Below are positions 41,393 to 50,203 of a stretch of DNA of 64,000 nt, in pieces. Numbering within the stretch: position 1 is the stretch's first letter; every line of letters begins with the position of its first letter. The position numbers were made by a program, and so were the translations under genes. This DNA comes from Actinomadura pelletieri DSM 43383 (lineage in GTDB: Bacteria > Actinomycetota > Actinomycetes > Streptosporangiales > Streptosporangiaceae), in contig NZ_RBWU01000002.1 in assembly GCF_003634705.1 (NCBI RefSeq), forward strand, positions 682,001 through 746,000, given 5' to 3'. The notes beneath the pieces were generated by a model, which searched no databases, had not been told where the DNA came from, and saw nothing but the letters and a program-made list of their open reading frames with translations.

Positions 41393-41819
41393 AGGTTCAT
41401 GATCTTTCCACAGCCGCCTCCCGAGCCGTCTATCGAACGAGTGACCACCAATGACATTTCCCGACAAAACAGACAGAAGGGTCTCGATGTCACCCCAAGG
41501 TCGGGCTCATGGTCCGGGGTAGTGCCGCTCGGGCAGGCCGCCGCCCTAGCTCGCGCTTCCTCGGACATGCTCTGCGCGCTGTGCTTGCGGTCGTGTACCG
41601 GATGCCGTCGCCGCTCTTCCCGGCGACGATCTTCCTGCTCGGGCTGACGTTCTTTCATGGTGCTCTCGGTGGGCCACTGGACGCCGTCCGACCGGCGGTG
41701 AGCGTGAAGATGAACCGGGCGGAATCTTCAACTCGGTCGGGCCGCGGGCCCCATGGCTGCTCGATTACGCGGCTTGACCTGAGCCAGGGCGGCCGGAGCG
41801 GGGGTTCCACGCGGAGAAG
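41393..41819. other. Intergenic stretch without a supported gene
   Basis: Short frames exist on both strands, but none has a ribosome site, recognisable domain or protein-like composition. It must hold the promoter of the leftward membrane-protein gene. A terminator hairpin lies at its right end. Confidence 0.45.
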
Positions 41820-41867
41820 GGGGTCCAGGGCGGCGGTCGCGGTGTGAGCGCGCCGGTCCTGGACCCC
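41820..41867. terminator. Hairpin downstream of the I36-SpoIID gene
   Basis: GGGGTCCAGG and CCTGGACCCC form a perfect 10-base stem with a 28-base loop, starting 22 bases after the stop of the leftward gene. Position suits a terminator; the long loop lowers confidence. Confidence 0.5.
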
Positions 41868-41888
41868 TTCGGGTGGACGGTCTCCGGG

Positions 41889-42830
41889 TCAGGGTCGGAG
41901 AGCGATGTTCCAGTAGTAATGCTTCAGGATCTGGGAGTGGTTCCAGCCCGCCCTGGCCTTGTCACGGGAGCCTTCCTGGGACATCCAGTTCCCGTCCCGC
42001 CAGTCGGGGCACGCCGTCGGTCTCTGGCAGTACTGGGCCTGGAAGATCTTGCCGCCACGGGTCATGCGAGCGCTCCACGTCGCGTCGACCGCGGCGCTCG
42101 TCGACCGCTTCGCGGAGCCGGGCCTGTACACCTGGCTCCACACGTCGTCGTAGACGTCGAAGCAGGCGCCCCACGACGTCCTGCGCGTCGAGTGCAGAGC
42201 CCAGTGCCAGCCGTAGCTCTTGACGGCCACCGCCCCGGCCCGCAGGGACTCGTCCGGCCAGCTCGGGATCCACTCGTTGGGCAGGACGTTCTTGACGTAG
42301 TCCTTGAAGTCCACCCGCTTCACTCGCTTCTGGGACCTCATGTACACGAGGATCGTCGAGGGCGGCTTGGAGTGGGTGGCGTCCGTCTTGCAACCAAGAT
42401 CCAGCAGGCTGTGTGAGGCGTTCTGGTTCTTCAGGCTGCGGTTCAGGTTGGCCTTGGCGTCCTTGTTGAAGTCTTGGTGGGCGCCGCGGTTGTTGCTGTT
42501 GTAGTGGACCCGGACGGTTTTGCCGGTGCGGTTCCAGATGGAGGCGGCGTTGTTCTTGACGCACTTGCCCTTGCCGGTGCCGGGTCCCTTGAAGTCGTAG
42601 CAGGAGGGTTGCTTGTCGCCGTAGTTGGCGACCGAGTTATTGAAGTCCGAGATCGAGCCCTTGTTGTTGCTGTTGTAGTAGTAGCAGAACTCGCCCTCCT
42701 CGCACTTCCCGTTACGGGCCTCCGCCGCCGAGGCGGGTGCCGCGGTGACGGTGAGCATCGTCCCGCCGAGAACCAGTGCGGTGGTGACCGCGCTGAGCCG
42801 TGAGGTCAACCGTAAAGTTCGCGTGGACAT
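41889..42830 (-). CDS. Secreted protein: peptidase-inhibitor I36 domain fused to a SpoIID/LytB-type domain
   Basis: A 313-residue exported protein. Signal peptide (TTALVLGGTMLTVTAAPASA), then a Cys-rich I36/beta-gamma-crystallin-like domain (CEEGEFCYYYNSNNKGSISD ... HYNSNNRGAHQDF) to about residue 135. The C-terminal SpoIID domain reads VDFKDYVKNVLPNEW, LRAGAVAVKSYGWHW and CFDVYDDVWSQVY, the pattern of peptidoglycan-acting SpoIID/LytB proteins. The I36 part is almost identical in DNA to that of the next gene, pointing to recent duplication or conversion. Likely acts on the cell wall. Confidence 0.88.
   Translation of the reverse strand: MSTRTLRLTSRLSAVTTALVLGGTMLTVTAAPASAAEARNGKCEEGEFCYYYNSNNKGSISDFNNSVANYGDKQPSCYDFKGPGTGKGKCVKNNAASIWNRTGKTVRVHYNSNNRGAHQDFNKDAKANLNRSLKNQNASHSLLDLGCKTDATHSKPPSTILVYMRSQKRVKRVDFKDYVKNVLPNEWIPSWPDESLRAGAVAVKSYGWHWALHSTRRTSWGACFDVYDDVWSQVYRPGSAKRSTSAAVDATWSARMTRGGKIFQAQYCQRPTACPDWRDGNWMSQEGSRDKARAGWNHSQILKHYYWNIALRP
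42411..42731 (-). repeat. 321-base direct repeat, copy 1 (I36 domain)
   Basis: Aligned without gaps to 43347-43667 with only a handful of mismatches. It covers the end of the signal peptide region, the I36 domain and the start of the linker. Flanking sequences differ completely, so only this module is shared. Confidence 0.95.
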
Positions 42831-42863
42831 GGTCGTCCTCCTTTCTGTGAAGAGTCGCGAGTG

Positions 42864-43751
42864 TTAGCGGACGTTGTAGCCCTGGCTGCTCCAGAACGCG
42901 TTCGGTTTCGGGTTTTCCAGCCGTCCATCGCTGCTCGGGGACGCGTGCGTGTGCGATCCGGGGCGCATCTCGACGTGGGTGTGCGCGCCCGAGCTGTACG
43001 AGATTCCGCGCCATGCCTCGTCGGCGATGACCTGTCCCTTGCTGATCGACTGGCCGACGCGCAGGGAATTGCGCGGATCGGTGTGCAGATAAACGATCGT
43101 CCTCCGCAGATCGGAGTTGTAGATCGCGATCGTGGACAGCCCCGAGGACCCGTTGTAGCCCTCCTTGACGCGCGTGATCCTGCCTGGCAGCAGGGCATGG
43201 ACGTCCGAGCCGTTGCCGCGGGCGAAGTCGATGCCCTCGTGCCGGCCGGACCTGCCGTGGTAACCGTCGAAGGGGCAGGTGAGCCGTCCGCCGCTGTTCA
43301 TGTAGAGCGCGTACGACATGTTCACGCGGTTCGTCGGCGCGAACTCGTGTGAGGCGTTCTGGTTCTTCAGCCTGGGGCTCAGGTTGGCCTTGGCGTCCTT
43401 GTTGAAGTCTTGGTGGGCGCCGCGGTTGTTGCTGTTGTAGTGGACCCGGACGGTTTTGCCGGTGCGGTTCCAGATGGAGGCGGCGTTGTTCTTGACGCAC
43501 TTGCCTTTTCCGGTGCCGGGTCCTTTGAAGTCGTAGCAGGAGGGTTGCTTGTCGCCGTAGTTGGCGACCGAGTTATTGAAGTCCGAGATCGAGCCCTTGT
43601 TATTGCTGTTGTAGTAGTAGCAGAACTCGCCCTCCTCGCACTTCCCGTTACGGGCCTCCGCCGCCGACGCGGGCGCGACGGTCGCGACCGCCGTTCCGCC
43701 GATCGCCGCCGCGGCCGTCGCCACGGTGAGGAGCTTGGTGAATGTGCCCAT
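42864..43751 (-). CDS. Secreted protein: I36 domain fused to an M23-type peptidase domain
   Basis: A 295-residue exported protein. After the signal peptide (LLTVATAAAAIGGTAVATVAPASA) comes the same I36 domain as in the neighbour, then a lysostaphin-like M23 domain: GRSGRHEGIDFARGNGSDVHAL, GLSTIAIYNSDLRRTIVYLHT and SSGAHTHVEMRPG. HxxxD and HxH zinc motifs are present (HEGIDF, HTHVEM), so it is probably an active peptidoglycan endopeptidase. GGAGAAACATC precedes the ATG. The gene is followed by the M15-like gene's end upstream, suggesting a cell-wall cluster. Confidence 0.9.
   Translation of the reverse strand: MGTFTKLLTVATAAAAIGGTAVATVAPASAAEARNGKCEEGEFCYYYNSNNKGSISDFNNSVANYGDKQPSCYDFKGPGTGKGKCVKNNAASIWNRTGKTVRVHYNSNNRGAHQDFNKDAKANLSPRLKNQNASHEFAPTNRVNMSYALYMNSGGRLTCPFDGYHGRSGRHEGIDFARGNGSDVHALLPGRITRVKEGYNGSSGLSTIAIYNSDLRRTIVYLHTDPRNSLRVGQSISKGQVIADEAWRGISYSSGAHTHVEMRPGSHTHASPSSDGRLENPKPNAFWSSQGYNVR
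43347..43667 (-). repeat. 321-base direct repeat, copy 2 (I36 domain)
   Basis: Second copy of the module at 42411-42731. At protein level the copies differ mainly in LNRSLKNQ versus LSPRLKNQ at the end of the domain. Silent differences are also few. Confidence 0.95.
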
Positions 43752-43822
43752 GATGTTTCTCCTTTTCTCTGTCGAGCCGTTCTCCGGCTCTTCTTTCGCG
43801 GGTGTCTGAGGTTCCGGTTTAG

Positions 43823-44665
43823 TCAGTGGCGCCGGTACTCCTCCCAGGTGCGGACGGTCACCTTCGGGCCGTCGTCCGGTCCGCGGTCGGCGAGCCCGTT
43901 CCGGCCGAGGTGGTAGTCGCCGACCTGGTGCTGGGCCTGGGCGGACAGATCGGTGTCGCTGATGGCCGCGGCGTGGATGTGCCACGGCCAGTCGCCCTGC
44001 CGGGGGCTGCGCACCCAGGCCGCGAAACCGACGCGACGCAGCGCGCGGGCCGCCTTGACGCGGGCGGCCGGGCTCATCCCGCGCACCGAGATGTCGACGA
44101 CACCGCCGCCGTCGTGGGTGCCCGCGGACGACGGGTCGCCGCCGGGGTCGTAGGAGCCCTGGTCCAGCACGAGATCGCGGCCGAGCAGCCGCTCCGCCTC
44201 GGTCAGCATGCGGCGGGTGCGGGTGTTGACGACGTGACCGTCCATCGACACCCGGGAACCCGGGGCGATGGCGCGGACGACCTTGAACCGGCCCTTTCCG
44301 AGTTCGGTGAGCGAAGCCCTGCCCGGTAGGCCGTTGGCGGCCCGTCCGGTGTGACCGAGCGACTTCTGGTACTTCGCGTAGGCGGTGGTCGTGCTCGTTC
44401 CGAAATGCCCGTCCACCCACTTCTCGCCGAGCAGCCCGCGGTCGCGCAGCGCCCGTTCGACGAGGAGCACGGCGGTCTTGGCGCCCGGAGTCGGCGTGGA
44501 GTCCGGCCGCCGCGGGTCGATCTGGGCGGCCTTGACGACGAGTTCCATGTCCACGCTCGGCAGGGCCCGGCCGGCGGCCCGCGCCGGCGGTGCGGTGGAC
44601 AGTCCCGTCAGTGCGGTGAGCAGGGCGGACGCCGCGAGGGCGGCGGCGCATAAGGGCAGCTTCAC
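43823..44665 (-). CDS. Secreted M15-like D,D-peptidase with a peptidoglycan-binding domain
   Basis: A 280-residue exported protein. Signal peptide (LPLCAAALAASALLTALTGLSTA), then a peptidoglycan-binding-1 domain (AVLLVERALRDRGLLGEKWVDGHFG ... TAYAKYQKSLG). The C-terminal part carries GTHDGGGVVDISV and WPWHIHAAA, matching the His-Asp and final His zinc motifs of VanY/M15 peptidases. The GTG start follows AGGAGG. It belongs with the two I36 enzymes as a likely wall-remodelling set. Confidence 0.83.
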   Translation of the reverse strand: MKLPLCAAALAASALLTALTGLSTAPPARAAGRALPSVDMELVVKAAQIDPRRPDSTPTPGAKTAVLLVERALRDRGLLGEKWVDGHFGTSTTTAYAKYQKSLGHTGRAANGLPGRASLTELGKGRFKVVRAIAPGSRVSMDGHVVNTRTRRMLTEAERLLGRDLVLDQGSYDPGGDPSSAGTHDGGGVVDISVRGMSPAARVKAARALRRVGFAAWVRSPRQGDWPWHIHAAAISDTDLSAQAQHQVGDYHLGRNGLADRGPDDGPKVTVRTWEEYRRH

Positions 44666-44828
44666 AGGTCCTCCTGGTGGGGATCGCGCCGCGCGCATGG
44701 CACGGCGGAGTGGGCCGTCACGGTTCGCTCACGTGCGGCGGTCGGAAAGGTGTGGTGTCGTCAGCCCGCTCGGCGGGCGCGCCTCCGGCTCCGGGGCGGT
44801 CCGGCCGCCGAAGGCGCGGTCGAGCCCG

Positions 44829-45239
44829 TCAGCAGACCCTGGTGGAGTAGGCGTTGGGCCCGTCCGGGATCCAGCCGACCGCCCGGGTGCAGTGCCTCAG
44901 CGTGTCGGTCCCGAGCGACCAGATCTCCTTGGTCCCGATCCGGCACTGAAGGCCCTCGAGCGAACGGTCGGTGTCGTCGGCGATCGCCACGCAGGCATTC
45001 CAGGTCCGGTGGGAATTGCGGTAGCCGGCCCATACGTAGAGATAAGCCCAGTTCTTTCCGCAGCCACTGAACTGCTTCACGGAGGCGAAGGTCTGCCCGT
45101 CGTGACGAATATGGGCGGTCAAGCCGATCTGAACCTTGTTGCCGCAGCCGAGCGCGGTCTCTGCATGCGCGGTCGGCGGAATCGCGACGATCGCCGGTAC
45201 GGCCATGAAAGCGACCAGCGTCCCCCTGGCGAGTTTCAT
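44829..45239 (-). CDS. Small secreted Cys-rich protein
   Basis: A 136-residue protein with a signal peptide (ARGTLVAFMAVPAIVAIPPTAHA). The mature part has five cysteines (LGCGNKV, FSGCGKNW, NACVAIAD, LQCRIG, RHCTRA, ending RVC), likely forming disulfides, and aromatic strands (WAYLYVWAGY). No family is recognised. GGGGG precedes the ATG. It follows the HTH/NBR1-Ig gene in the same direction. Confidence 0.75.
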   Translation of the reverse strand: MKLARGTLVAFMAVPAIVAIPPTAHAETALGCGNKVQIGLTAHIRHDGQTFASVKQFSGCGKNWAYLYVWAGYRNSHRTWNACVAIADDTDRSLEGLQCRIGTKEIWSLGTDTLRHCTRAVGWIPDGPNAYSTRVC

Positions 45240-45353
45240 CGAAGCCCCCTTGTGTGCCGTCCGCCGAGTGCGGACAGGGACCACCATGCCGGGGGCCGCA
45301 CGTTGTCAGGTACCCCGTGTGACAGGTTCTGACATGCTCTTACACGGCCGGAC

Positions 45354-46244
45354 TTAGCGGGCGACGTTGACCACGAAATACACGGGACGCGCACCGGGAA
45401 GAAGTTGCCTCCCCTGACCGTCGACCATCTTCCAGCCGACCCAGCATGACCCCGGACTGGTCGGTGCGGTGACCCCGACACTGACCCGAACGCGACCGCC
45501 GGGGGCGGTATCGGGAATGGGAACCTTCGCCGGAGTCGAACAGGTTCCGTTATCTGCGGGCAGGAGGGCGCGCGCCAAAAAGCGTCCGCGCCAGGGGACG
45601 GTGCCCGCATTGGCGAGTTCCCAGGTTTTGATGAAATGCTGCCCGGTTTTCACCACGGTGCCGTCGGGAATCGTCACATCGCCGATGAAGACGCTTCGGT
45701 CGCCGGCGAACAGCGGGCCGGACGGCGGTGACTGCTGCACGAGCTTGGTGCCGCTCTCCCGCGCCGGCCGTTCCTTGTCGTCCGCCAGCAGGACCGCGCC
45801 GAGGCCCGCACCGCCGAGCGCTGCGCAGCCCACGACGACCGCGATGATCCGGCGGCGGCGCCTGCGCCGGGGGACGGGCACGGGATATGGCTCCGTCCAA
45901 GCCGATCCGTCCTCGTTCTCCTTCACGTTCGGCGACTCGTCCCGGCCCGCGGCCGGCTCCTCGGACGGCCCGGCATCCGAGCCCAGCGCGGCGCACCAGT
46001 GTTCCCGCCACTCCTCGACATCGCCTCCGCACGCCTCGACGAAGGCCTGTGTCGTCGTCCAGCTCGGAAATCTCGTCCCCTTGGCCGCCTCGTGCAGGGT
46101 CGCGTGGCTGACCGACCGGGACGTGGCCGCCATGACCCGGAACGAGGGGTTCCCCGCCTCCGCGCGCAGGCGCCGGAGCCGCTCGGCGAAACGGTCCCGT
46201 GCCTCCCGACCCGCGGCGAAGGAGGGCACGCCAGAGTCGCTCAT
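45354..46244 (-). CDS. XRE-type HTH protein with a membrane anchor and NBR1-like Ig domain
   Basis: A 296-residue protein. The N-terminal third is an atypical helix-turn-helix (FAERLRRLRAEAGNPSFRVMAATSRSVSHATLHEAAKGTRFPSW). A basic stretch and one membrane helix follow (RRRRRRRIIAVVVGCAALGG). The outer part reads VTIPDGTVVKTGQHFIKTWELANAGTVPWRGRF ... GSCWVGWKMVDGQGRQL, matching the NBR1 Ig-like domain found in many actinobacterial HTH proteins. It may carry signals between the cell surface and DNA; this is inference. The ATG at MSDSGVPSF lies between two other in-frame starts. Confidence 0.8.
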   Translation of the reverse strand: MSDSGVPSFAAGREARDRFAERLRRLRAEAGNPSFRVMAATSRSVSHATLHEAAKGTRFPSWTTTQAFVEACGGDVEEWREHWCAALGSDAGPSEEPAAGRDESPNVKENEDGSAWTEPYPVPVPRRRRRRRIIAVVVGCAALGGAGLGAVLLADDKERPARESGTKLVQQSPPSGPLFAGDRSVFIGDVTIPDGTVVKTGQHFIKTWELANAGTVPWRGRFLARALLPADNGTCSTPAKVPIPDTAPGGRVRVSVGVTAPTSPGSCWVGWKMVDGQGRQLLPGARPVYFVVNVAR

Positions 46245-46454
46245 GGTCCACATCACCAACCCCGTCGGCAGTTCCAAACGTGGCCAATCTAGCCGAGGAT
46301 GGGCGGGATGGTAATACGATCCGAACCATTCAGTAAGCAGAAGAGTTTCAGTCGGATGATCAGTTCATCCGAACGTTCCATTTCACGTGGACCGTCCGAA
46401 ATTCGAAAATGCCATGATCCCTTTTCGGAATTCTCGCCGCTGTGGAGGGGCCGG
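46245..46454. other. Intergenic stretch, AT-richer, with the HTH/NBR1-Ig promoter region
   Basis: No gene supported. The first 150 bases are AT-rich and must hold the promoter of the leftward gene. No clear promoter boxes or operator repeats were found. The nested hairpin described next lies at its right end. Confidence 0.4.
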
Positions 46455-46533
46455 CCGCCGGTGGGTTCGGGGCCCCCGCTCCCGTCGAGGGACCGTCCAT
46501 GGACGGACGGCCCTCGAGTCAACCCACCGGCGG
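46455..46533. terminator. Nested three-stem hairpin after the membrane-protein gene
   Basis: Three concentric inverted repeats: CCGCCGGTGGGTT with its complement (13 bases), TCGAGGG with CCCTCGA, and the palindrome CCGTCCATGGACGG at the centre. It starts 27 bases after the stop of the leftward membrane-protein gene. It could act as a strong terminator or an RNA regulatory structure. Confidence 0.65.
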
Positions 46534-46559
46534 GCTCAGCCACCCCTCGACCCGCCCGA

Positions 46560-47213
46560 TCAGGACACGGGCGCGGCGGGTACGGGGGGTGCGGCCGGCA
46601 GGACGATGCGGGGAGTCACGGCGAGCCGTAGGCCGAGGACGCCGTAGGAGATGCCGAGCCAGGCCGCGCCCGGGTAGGTGCCGCCCTCGTCCCCGAGCGC
46701 GGCCTGCCCCGCGCCCGCGACGACCAGCCACAGCCCGCACAGCAGGACCTGCCAGCGCAGCACTCCCCGGAAGCGGCCCACTTTGGCGACGGCGATGCCG
46801 ATGACGAGCATGCCGAGCATCGACAGCGGCCAGCAGATGTCGAAGGGGATCACCCAGGCGGGGGTGTCCTCGGGGTAGGCGACGATGAGCGGGCACCAGA
46901 TCATCGCCGGCACGAGCAGCACCAGCTCCACGATGGGGATGTAACGGCCCTTGCGGCTCCCGGTGGCGTTGGTGGACAGCACCAGCACGACCAGCGACGC
47001 CACGCCCAGCAGGAACGCCAGGCTGCCCCAGATCTCGACGGGGACGACGTCGTCCTGGAGGTCGTCCCCGGCGATGAGCAGCCCGGTGATCCAGGCGGTG
47101 GTGCCGGCGACGAGCGCGGCGCCGGTGAGCCGGGTGCGGATCAGCAGCCCCCCGGGCCCGGGGTCGGACGGGTCGTGCGGATAGACGGAGCTTGGCCGGA
47201 TGTGCACGGTCAT
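46560..47213 (-). CDS. Six-to-seven-helix membrane protein of unknown function
   Basis: A 217-residue protein with at least six hydrophobic segments (RLTGAALVAGTTAWITGLLIAG, IWGSLAFLLGVASLVVLVLST, IVELVLLVPAMIWCPLIVAY, VIPFDICWPLSMLGMLVIGIAVA, WQVLLCGLWLVVAGAG, LGISYGVLGLRLAV). No conserved motif is recognised. GGAGAG precedes the ATG. It is divergent from the histidine kinase gene, which may regulate it or be related to it. Confidence 0.8.
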   Translation of the reverse strand: MTVHIRPSSVYPHDPSDPGPGGLLIRTRLTGAALVAGTTAWITGLLIAGDDLQDDVVPVEIWGSLAFLLGVASLVVLVLSTNATGSRKGRYIPIVELVLLVPAMIWCPLIVAYPEDTPAWVIPFDICWPLSMLGMLVIGIAVAKVGRFRGVLRWQVLLCGLWLVVAGAGQAALGDEGGTYPGAAWLGISYGVLGLRLAVTPRIVLPAAPPVPAAPVS

Positions 47214-47413
47214 TCGTTTCTCTCCCGTGACGGGGCGGTGCAGGGGCGCGCCGCCGGTGACCCTGACGCTCCGTCCCCGATGTCCCGGGCGCCCAGTGAC
47301 AGGGACGGCGCGAGCGACCCCCGCAGCCCCCCGATTCACCAGTGACCCCTGTCCTGGCCTGCAAGGACGCCGGACCCAGGTGATCGGGACGCCGTGCGGG
47401 TCAAGCTGGCCTG

Positions 47414-49537
47414 ATGAGGAGCGCTCACCCGGCGCCTCGGGGCGAGCGGCTCCTGAGGCCGGCCGCCGTCGCGATCGCCGTGCTGTGCGCCGCGGCGACC
47501 GCCGCGACCGTCTGGCTCGACGCCCTGCTGGCGGGCGCCGGCACGCCGCCGGACCCGCTGAACTGGGCGCACTGGGGGTCGGCGGGCTCGGGGTTTCCGG
47601 TGGCGGTCGCGGGCGGCGTCCTCGCGACGCGGCTGCCACGGCATCCGCTGACCTGGCTCATGCTGGCGGGCGGGTCCATCGCGGTCCTGGACGGCGTCGC
47701 CGCGGCGTACGCGTCGCTGTCGGTGCTGGAGCATGACGGCGACCTGCCGCTGACGGCGTTCGCGGTCTACGCGGGCGGCCGCTTCGGCCCCATGATCAAC
47801 ATGATCGTGCCGCTGACCCTGATGTTCTTCCCGGACGGGCGGCTGCCCTCGCGGCGCTGGCGCTGGCCGGTCGCGGCGGCGATCACCGCGCAGTTCGTCG
47901 GGGTCATGGCACTGCTGATGGTGCCGTGGGACGTGTTCTCGCAGGGCGAGCCGCTCGCGCCGGGCCTGCGGGACGTCCCGCTGGACCCGCTGACGCCCCC
48001 GCTCCCCGCCGGGCTCTGGCCGGTGTCCGGGTGGATGTTCTACGCGGGCTTCCTCACCTCCTTCGGGGTGTCGATCGCCGCGTTCACGGTGCGGTTCCGC
48101 CGGTCGGACCCGGTGCGGCGGGCGCAACTGCGGTGGATGCTGCTGGCGCTGATCGTCAATGTCGTCGCGTTCGCCTCGGGCATGGTGCTGACCGAGGTGC
48201 TCTCGCCGTCGCTGAACTGGTGGATCGGCGACATCTCCCTCATCCTCATGCACGCGGCGATCGCGGTGGCGGTGCTGGTCGCGGTCGCCCGGTACCGGCT
48301 CTACGACGTCGACCTGCTCCTCGGCTGGACGCTCCTGTACGCCGGACTGGCCGCGGTCGTCATCGGGATCGACGTGGCGGTGTTCGTCCTCGCGGGGACG
48401 TTCATCGACGAGCCGCTCGCCGCGGTGACGGGCGCGGGCGTGGTCGCCGTCCTGTACGCGCCGCTGCGACTGCGCCTGCAGCGCTGGGTGAACCGGGTGC
48501 TGACGGGCCGCGCGGAACCCTACGACGTGGTGTCGGCACTGGCCCGCCGGCTAGAACGTTCCATGGGCCCCGACGAGTTGTTGCTGGAGGTGGCGCGGGT
48601 GGTGGCGGAGTCCTTCCGGTCCCCGTACGTGCGGGTCGAGTTGGACCGCGCGGACGGCCGGACGGTCGTCGTGGAGCACGGAACGGCCCGGGACGACGTG
48701 GTCGTCCTGCCGTTCGGGTACCGTGGCGCGGCGATCGGACGGCTGGCGCTGGTACCGCGCACGGGCTCCCGGCTCCCGGCGTCCGACCAGCGCCTCCTCG
48801 CGGACGTGGTCCGCCAGGCGGCCGCCGCCGCGCGGGCGACCGCGCTGACCGAGGAACTCCAGCGCAGCAGGGAGCAACTGGTGACCGGGATCGCCGAGGA
48901 GCGGCGGCGGCTGCGCCGCGACCTGCACGACGGCCTGGGCCCGTCGCTGGCCGCGGCCGCCCTGAAGATCGAGGCGGCCCGCAACCTGGCACCGAAGGAC
49001 GGCGCCGCCGCCGACGCGACCCTGGAGTCGGTCCGCGAGGACCTGTCGGTGGTGCTGTCGGACGTACGGCGTCTCGTGCACGATCTGCGGCCCCCGTCCC
49101 TGGACCAGTTCGGGCTGGCCGGGGCGGTCGAGCAGCTCATGGAGCGGTTCCAGGGGCGGTCGCTGCGGGTGCGGCTCCACTGTGCGGGCGAACTCGCGGC
49201 GCTCCCGGCGGCGGCCGAGGAGGCGGCGTACCGGATCGTGGCGGAGGCGCTCGCGAACGTGTCGCGGCACGCGGAGGCGACACGCTGCGACGTCCGGCTG
49301 GAGGCGTGCGAGGACGCGCTGGAGGTGGAGGTCGCCGACGACGGGCGCGGCGTCCCACCGGGAGCGCTCGTCGGCGTCGGGCTGGTCGGGATGCGGGAGC
49401 GGGCCGAGGAACTCGGCGGGCGGTGCGCGGTGTCGGCCCGGCCCGGCGGCGGGACGCTCGTCCGCGCCGTCCTGCCGTTCGGGCCGCGCGATGTCGCCGA
49501 GTCGGAGCCGCTGCCGCTGACCGGGAGCGCGCCGTGA
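47414..49537 (+). CDS. Membrane sensor histidine kinase, NarL-partner (HisKA_3) type
   Basis: A 707-residue kinase. About eight N-terminal hydrophobic segments form a large membrane sensor region, followed by a GAF-like part (VVEHGTARDDVVVLPFGYRG). The dimerisation helix with the phospho-accepting His near 505 reads EERRRLRRDLHDGLGPSLA. The ATPase domain has DLRPPSLDQFGL, EALANVSRHAEA and VADDGRGVPPGALVGVGLVGM. It overlaps the response regulator gene by GTGA. The signal is unknown. Confidence 0.93.
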   Translation: MRSAHPAPRGERLLRPAAVAIAVLCAAATAATVWLDALLAGAGTPPDPLNWAHWGSAGSGFPVAVAGGVLATRLPRHPLTWLMLAGGSIAVLDGVAAAYASLSVLEHDGDLPLTAFAVYAGGRFGPMINMIVPLTLMFFPDGRLPSRRWRWPVAAAITAQFVGVMALLMVPWDVFSQGEPLAPGLRDVPLDPLTPPLPAGLWPVSGWMFYAGFLTSFGVSIAAFTVRFRRSDPVRRAQLRWMLLALIVNVVAFASGMVLTEVLSPSLNWWIGDISLILMHAAIAVAVLVAVARYRLYDVDLLLGWTLLYAGLAAVVIGIDVAVFVLAGTFIDEPLAAVTGAGVVAVLYAPLRLRLQRWVNRVLTGRAEPYDVVSALARRLERSMGPDELLLEVARVVAESFRSPYVRVELDRADGRTVVVEHGTARDDVVVLPFGYRGAAIGRLALVPRTGSRLPASDQRLLADVVRQAAAAARATALTEELQRSREQLVTGIAEERRRLRRDLHDGLGPSLAAAALKIEAARNLAPKDGAAADATLESVREDLSVVLSDVRRLVHDLRPPSLDQFGLAGAVEQLMERFQGRSLRVRLHCAGELAALPAAAEEAAYRIVAEALANVSRHAEATRCDVRLEACEDALEVEVADDGRGVPPGALVGVGLVGMRERAEELGGRCAVSARPGGGTLVRAVLPFGPRDVAESEPLPLTGSAP

Positions 49538-50181
49538 CACCGCGGGTGCTGCTCGCCGACGACCATCCGGTGTACCGGGACGGGCTGCGGCTCATGCTGG
49601 AGTCCACCGGCGAGGTTGAGATCGTCGGGACCGCGCCGGACGGGGCGACGGCCGTCGAGATGGCGGCCCGGCTGCGTCCGGACGTGGTGGTCATGGACCT
49701 CCAGATGCCGCGGCTCGGCGGCGTGGACGCCACCCGCCGGATCCTCGCGGCCCGTCCCGGGACGGGGGTGCTGGTGCTGACCATGCACGAGGACGACGAG
49801 AGCGTGTTCGCCGCGATGCTCGCCGGAGCCCGCGGGTACCTGGTGAAGGGCGCCGACCAGCACGAGATCCTGCGGGCGGTGTCCGCGGTGGCGGGCGGCG
49901 AGGTGATCTTCGGCCCGGCGCTGGCGGGCCGCGTGGCGGACTACTTCGCCCGGATCGCCGCCGCCCCCGCCGCCGACGAACCGTTCCCGCAGCTCACCGC
50001 CCGGGAACGGGACGTCCTCGAACTGGTCGCACTGGGCCTGCCGAACCCGGCGATCGCCGAGCGGCTCGGGTTGTCGCCCAAGACCGTCCGCAACAACGTC
50101 TCGAACGTGTTCGCCAAGCTCCAGGTGGCCGACCGCGCGGAGGCGATCCTCCGCGCCCGCGACGCCGGCCTCGGCCGCTGA
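49534..50181 (+). CDS. NarL/LuxR-type response regulator
   Basis: A 215-residue partner of the kinase upstream. Receiver domain LLADDHPVYRDGLRLML with the phospho-accepting Asp near 54 (VVVMDLQMPRLGG), LTMHEDDESV and LVKGAD. The LuxR-type DNA-binding domain is LTARERDVLELVALGLPNPAIAERLGLSPKTVRNNVSNVFAKL. GTG start overlaps the kinase stop. The divergent membrane-protein gene is the closest candidate target. Confidence 0.95.
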   Translation: MTPRVLLADDHPVYRDGLRLMLESTGEVEIVGTAPDGATAVEMAARLRPDVVVMDLQMPRLGGVDATRRILAARPGTGVLVLTMHEDDESVFAAMLAGARGYLVKGADQHEILRAVSAVAGGEVIFGPALAGRVADYFARIAAAPAADEPFPQLTARERDVLELVALGLPNPAIAERLGLSPKTVRNNVSNVFAKLQVADRAEAILRARDAGLGR

Positions 50182-50203
50182 CCCCGCCCCGGCGCGGCGC
50201 CGT

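Noticed and set aside
41509..41847. 112-codon plus-strand frame in the gap right of the copper-type membrane gene
   Set aside because: One weak hydrophobic stretch, no ribosome site or recognisable pattern, composition like random GC-rich DNA.
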